Assembly: GCF_009870065.1 (NCBI RefSeq)
Contig: NZ_WWIA01000258.1
Location: 1-51,768 of the forward strand
Source of the DNA: Streptomyces sp. SID5785
GTDB lineage: Bacteria > Actinomycetota > Actinomycetes > Streptomycetales > Streptomycetaceae
Reading direction: 5' to 3'
DNA: 51,768 nt
Part shown: in pieces, positions 48,471 through 51,768 of the stretch
Numbering within the stretch: position 1 is the first letter of the stretch
Layout: every line of letters begins with the position of its first letter
The notes under the pieces: model-generated
Database searches by the model: none
Told to the model about the DNA's origin: nothing
What the model saw: only the letters and a program-made list of their open reading frames with translations
Program-made: the position numbers and the translations under genes

Positions 48471-50065
48471 CGGCCGCCACCGCCTTCCCGGGAGCTGCGG
48501 CGGTGCGGGGCGTCCGCGGTGTCCGCGTCCTGCGCGGCCTCGTCCGCCTGTGTCTGCGGATCGTCGCCGCGCGGCAGCCGCAGTGTGAACACGGCACCTC
48601 CGTCGGGGGAGTTGGCCGCGGTGATCTCGCCGCCGTGGATGTGGGCGTTCTCCAGCGCGATGGACAGGCCGAGCCCGCTGCCCTCCGAGCGCGGCCGGGA
48701 CGCGCTGGCCTTGTAGAACCGGTCGAAGACGTGCGGCAGCACGTCCTCGGGGATGCCGGGCCCGTGGTCGCGTACGGCGATGACCAGGTCGGAGCCCTCG
48801 CCGCGGGGTTCCGTGCGCACCGAGACCCGCACGGGGGAGCCGCCGTGCTTGAGCGCGTTGCCGATCAGGTTGGCGAGGATCACGTCGAGGCGGCGCGGGT
48901 CGAGCCGGGCCGTCATGCCCCGCTCGGCGTCCAGCTCGACGGCGTCCAGCCAGGCGCGGGCGTCGATGCACGCCGTGATCTGGTCGGCGATGTCGAGGTC
49001 GTCCAGGACGAGCCGGGCGGTGCCCGCGTCGAAGCGGGTGACCTCCATCAGATTCTCGACCAGGTCGTTCAGCCGCCGGGTCTCGCTGACCACGAGCCGC
49101 ACCGCGGGCTCGATCATCGGGTCCACCGAGCCGGTCTCCGCGTCGAGCTCCTCCTCCAGGACCTCGGTCACCGCGGTGATCGCGGTCAGCGGAGTGCGCA
49201 GCTCGTGCGACATGTCGGCGACGAACCGCCGCGAGGCCTCCTCACGGGCGCTCATGTCGGCGACCTTCTTCTCCAGGCTCTCCGCCGTCCGGTTGAACGT
49301 CCGCGACAGGTCGGCCAGTTCGTCCGTGCCCGACACCCGCAGCCGGGTGTCCAGCTTGCCCTCGCCGAGCCGGCGCGCGGCCACCCCGAGCCGGTGCACC
49401 GGCTTGAGCACCGTCGCCGCGGCGGCCTGCGCGAGCAGCGCCGAACCGATCAGCGCGAGTCCCGTCGCGATCCCCAGCGACCAGGCCAGCGAGTTGAGGT
49501 CCTTGGCCTCGGGCTCCAGCGACTTGAGCATGTATCCGGCCGGACCGCCGTTCACCCGCGCGCCGCCCACCAGGTACGGCGTGCCGTCCTGCGTGATCCG
49601 CTGCCAGTACAGGTGGTACGAGGCCTCGTTGCTGTCGGTGACCTTCTGCTTCTCGTTGACCGCCTTGCGCAGCGAGGCCGGCACGTCGGCGGGCGTGAAG
49701 GCGTCCAGGTCGGAGTTGCCCACGACCGTGCGGCCGTTCTCGTCGGTGGCGGTGAGCAGCACGCTGAAGTGCTGACTGCTGTCGGCCATCAGGTTCGCCG
49801 CGTGCTGCAGCTCGCCCTGCGTGGGGTGCTCGGGCAGCACCGCCGCCCGGTTCTGCATCTCCTGCCGGAAGTCGCTCAGCGCCGAGTCCTGGGTCCGGGT
49901 CAGCACCGCCTCGCGGTTCAGCCAGTACGCGATCCCGGACGCCGACACCGCGGCGGTCAGCGCCACGAGCGCGAACACGACGACCAGGCGCAGCCGCAGA
50001 CTCGTGAAGCGCAGGGCCTTCTTGGCGCCGGCGAGCCCGCCGGGCGTGTGGTGCGGATCGGTCAC
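48467..50065 (-). CDS. afsQ2: AfsQ2 sensor histidine kinase
   Basis: A 532-residue membrane kinase. Two helices (about residues 25-48 and 193-220) flank an extracytoplasmic sensor domain. HAMP follows, then the dimerisation domain with phospho-acceptor H287 (FVADMSHELRTPLTAI), and the ATPase domain (NLIGNALKHGG, DHGPGIP, GSGLGLSIA). A Ser/Asp/Arg-rich tail ends the protein. The GTG start overlaps the afsQ1 stop (GTGA). In S. coelicolor AfsQ1/Q2 links nitrogen status, notably glutamate, to antibiotic production and development. Confidence 0.95.
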   Translation of the reverse strand: MTDPHHTPGGLAGAKKALRFTSLRLRLVVVFALVALTAAVSASGIAYWLNREAVLTRTQDSALSDFRQEMQNRAAVLPEHPTQGELQHAANLMADSSQHFSVLLTATDENGRTVVGNSDLDAFTPADVPASLRKAVNEKQKVTDSNEASYHLYWQRITQDGTPYLVGGARVNGGPAGYMLKSLEPEAKDLNSLAWSLGIATGLALIGSALLAQAAAATVLKPVHRLGVAARRLGEGKLDTRLRVSGTDELADLSRTFNRTAESLEKKVADMSAREEASRRFVADMSHELRTPLTAITAVTEVLEEELDAETGSVDPMIEPAVRLVVSETRRLNDLVENLMEVTRFDAGTARLVLDDLDIADQITACIDARAWLDAVELDAERGMTARLDPRRLDVILANLIGNALKHGGSPVRVSVRTEPRGEGSDLVIAVRDHGPGIPEDVLPHVFDRFYKASASRPRSEGSGLGLSIALENAHIHGGEITAANSPDGGAVFTLRLPRGDDPQTQADEAAQDADTADAPHRRSSREGGGGR

Positions 50066-50739
50066 TGAGGCGAGTCCAGCCGGTAGCCGACGCCCCGCAC
50101 GGTACGGATCAGGGTCGGCGACGACGGCACGTCCTCGACCTTCGCGCGCAGCCGCTGCACACACGCGTCGACCAGCCGCGAGTCACCGAGGTAGTCGTGC
50201 TCCCACACAAGCCGCAGCAGCTGCTGGCGGGACAGCGCCTGCCCCGGCCGCCGGCTCAGCTCGAGGAGCAGCCGCAGCTCGGTCGGCGTGAGCTGGAGGT
50301 CCTCGCCGTTCTTCGTGACGGTCATCGCGGCCCGGTCGATCACCAGCGAACCGAACGACGCCGCGTCGTTGGCCTCGCGCTCGCCGCGCCGCAGCACCGC
50401 CCGGATCCGGGCGTCGAGCACCCGCCCCTGCACCGGTTTCACCACGTAGTCGTCGGCACCGGACTCCAGCCCGACCACGACGTCGATGTCGTCACTGCGC
50501 GCGGTGAGCAGGATGATCGGCAACTGGTCGGTGCGCCGGATGCGCCGGCACACCTCGAATCCGTCGATGCCCGGCAGCATCACGTCAAGGACGATCAGGT
50601 CCGGCCGCTGCTCGCGCAACAGCTTCAGACCGTCCTCGCCGGTGGCAGCGGTGGCCACCCGATGGCCCTGGCGCGTAAGAGACAGCTCCAGGGCCGTGCG
50701 GATGGCGTCGTCGTCCTCGATCAGCAACAGGGAAGGCAC
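50062..50739 (-). CDS. afsQ1: AfsQ1 response regulator
   Basis: A 225-residue OmpR-family regulator. The receiver domain has acidic pocket residues in LLLIEDDDAIR, the phospho-acceptor D52 (LIVLDVMLPG) and the conserved Lys in VVKPVQGR. The winged HTH (LTPTELRLLLELSRRPGQALSRQQLL) ends in VRTVRGVGYRLD. GTG 50739 is chosen because it puts the acceptor at D52, the position I recall for S. coelicolor AfsQ1; ATG 50748 would add three residues. Almost every residue matches what I remember of that protein. Confidence 0.95.
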   Translation of the reverse strand: MPSLLLIEDDDAIRTALELSLTRQGHRVATAATGEDGLKLLREQRPDLIVLDVMLPGIDGFEVCRRIRRTDQLPIILLTARSDDIDVVVGLESGADDYVVKPVQGRVLDARIRAVLRRGEREANDAASFGSLVIDRAAMTVTKNGEDLQLTPTELRLLLELSRRPGQALSRQQLLRLVWEHDYLGDSRLVDACVQRLRAKVEDVPSSPTLIRTVRGVGYRLDSPQ

Positions 50740-50820
50740 GAGCGCCATTCTGGCCCATCACTGGCCTTTAGTTCGACCGTGGGACCGGTCCCACACATGA
50801 CCCGCACCGCCCGGAGCCCT

Positions 50821-50836
50821 GTGACAGGCCTGTGAC
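50821..50836. promoter_or_regulatory. AfsQ1 binding site between afsQ1 and sigQ
   Basis: GTGACAGGCCTGTGAC is an exact GTnAC-N6-GTnAC direct repeat, the consensus reported for AfsQ1 in S. coelicolor. It lies 96 bp before the sigQ start codon and 82 bp from the afsQ1 start, so it could serve sigQ activation or autoregulation. Confidence 0.85.
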
Positions 50837-50931
50837 AGTCGACGGACACGGCCATGAAATGGCCCGGGCAAGCTTTTCGACATCGCAAGGAAGCGAGCTC
50901 GGGAAACGGACTCCACGACGGGGGGCGCAAG

Positions 50932-51702
50932 ATGAACACGCTGCACAGCACCACCTCAAGCGCAGTTGTCACGCGTCTTCACGACGTCACGGTCCGCACC
51001 GAGCGGCACGAGAAGTCCGGTGCCGTGAGCGGGCGGGGGTGCGCTCGCGGCACCGGGCGTCAGCACCCGGGTTACATGACGGTGGTTGACGCACCGGCGG
51101 TTCCCGAGGGGGGAACTCACGGGGGAGTTCACGGGGGAGCAGCGTACGGAGAGGGCTCGGGGGAGCGGCACGTCTCCTTGTCGGAGGCCGAGTTCACGGC
51201 CTACGTCCAGGAGCGTCGCGCCTCTCTGTACGCCACCGCCTACCACCTGACCGGTGACCGGTTCGAGGCCGAGGACCTGCTGCAGAGCGCCCTCTTCTCC
51301 ACGTACCGGGCCTGGGACCGGATCAGCGACAAGGCCGCGGTCGGGGGCTACCTCCGCCGCACCATGACCAATCTGCACATCAGCGCGTGGCGCCGCCGCA
51401 AGCTGAACGAGTACCCGACCGAGGAGCTGCCGGAGACGGTCGGCGACACGGACGCGATGCGCGGCACCGAGCTGCGGGCCGTGCTGTGGCAGGCGCTGGC
51501 GCGGCTGCCCGAACTGCAGCGCACGATGCTCGTGCTGCGCTACTACGAGGGCCGTACCGACCCGGAGATCGCGGAGATCCTCGACATCAGCGTCGGCACG
51601 GTCAAGTCCAGCATCTGGCGGTCGCTGCGGCGGCTGCGTGATGACGAGGTCCTGAGCTTCGGCCGGGACCTGGAGGAGTCCTTCGGCGAGCTGGTCGCCT
51701 AG
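50932..51702 (+). CDS. sigQ: SigQ, ECF sigma factor of the AfsQ system
   Basis: A 256-residue sigma factor. A poorly conserved N-terminal extension of about 80 residues precedes region 2 (YVQERRASLYATAYHLTGDRFEAEDLLQSALFSTYRAWDRI, then RRTMTNLHISAWRRRK) and region 4 (LARLPELQRTMLVLRYYEGRTDPEIAEILDISVGTVKSSIWRSLRRLR). The SigE-like family lacks an adjacent anti-sigma gene. The gene is divergent from afsQ1 with an AfsQ1 site between them. In S. coelicolor sigQ is a direct AfsQ1 target that opposes its activating effect on antibiotics. The start ATG 50932 follows GGGGGGCG; GTG starts upstream are possible. Confidence 0.93.
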   Translation: MNTLHSTTSSAVVTRLHDVTVRTERHEKSGAVSGRGCARGTGRQHPGYMTVVDAPAVPEGGTHGGVHGGAAYGEGSGERHVSLSEAEFTAYVQERRASLYATAYHLTGDRFEAEDLLQSALFSTYRAWDRISDKAAVGGYLRRTMTNLHISAWRRRKLNEYPTEELPETVGDTDAMRGTELRAVLWQALARLPELQRTMLVLRYYEGRTDPEIAEILDISVGTVKSSIWRSLRRLRDDEVLSFGRDLEESFGELVA

Positions 51703-51723
51703 GCCCTCCGGGGGGAACGGGGG

Positions 51724-51743
51724 CCCCGCTCGGGGGAGCGGGG
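51724..51743 (+). terminator. Hairpin terminator after sigQ
   Basis: CCCCGCTC (51724-51731) pairs with GAGCGGGG (51736-51743) around a GGGG loop, 22 bases after the sigQ stop. Confidence 0.8.
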
Positions 51744-51768
51744 TGTGGATCGGGGGGATCGCGGCGGG

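Noticed and set aside
51703..51768. A further gene at the right edge
   Set aside because: Only a terminator hairpin and G-rich sequence are visible.

Overview
The window looks like a core-chromosome segment of a Streptomyces species. The DNA is very GC-rich, third codon positions are almost all G or C, GTG starts and 4-bp ATGA/GTGA overlaps are common, and several genes appear leaderless. From memory, the gene order resembles the S. coelicolor chromosome from about SCO4847 to SCO4908, which carries sdhCDAB, a nonulosonate-type glycopolymer cluster, nucleoside uptake and salvage genes, add, and afsQ1/afsQ2/sigQ. No tRNA, rRNA, CRISPR array, insertion sequence or prophage gene was seen.

Layout. 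1-2900: a truncated D,D-carboxypeptidase, then a three-gene operon (membrane protein, DCC protein, TetR) whose promoter holds two TTGAAC-type palindromes. 2979-7239: terminator, sdhCDAB, and a ureidoimidazoline (OHCU) decarboxylase with no ATG, GTG or TTG start. 7561-19672: GH20 hexosaminidase, two hypothetical genes, EamA exporter, an ECF sigma factor with a membrane partner behind a 564-bp gap holding an 11-12 bp repeat array, an L,D-transpeptidase, a stand-alone acyl-CoA mutase large subunit, a LysE exporter, and a divergent flavin monooxygenase/TetR pair with paired operators.

19680-28088: a two-armed nonulosonate (sialic acid or Kdn) cell-surface glycopolymer locus. The leftward arm encodes an acyltransferase, a polysialyltransferase-like enzyme and a GT2 glycosyltransferase. 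The rightward arm encodes a putative DUF6716 glycosyltransferase, a CMP-nonulosonate synthetase fused to a HAD phosphatase, a NeuB-type synthase without its usual C-terminal SAF domain, and a second sialyltransferase-like protein. 28279-46443: an M20 amidohydrolase, two tandem BMP-type nucleoside-binding lipoproteins, one ABC ATPase, two permeases, cdd, deoA, several transport and regulatory genes, and add. Five promoters in this region (bmp1, bmp2, the ABC operon, deoA, add) share the palindrome TCTACGCGCGTAGA, almost always touching the -10 element. This suggests one nucleoside uptake and salvage regulon under a repressor that is not encoded here.

46557-51768: a small secreted protein, a PspC miniprotein, a VanZ-like protein, and the AfsQ two-component system with its lipoprotein gene and the divergent sigma factor gene sigQ. 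The afsQ1-sigQ gap contains GTGAC-N6-GTGAC, the AfsQ1 binding consensus. The strongest leads are the nucleoside operator family, the nonulosonate locus with its unusual NeuB and NeuA architectures, and two conserved genes that lack a standard start codon at the expected place.
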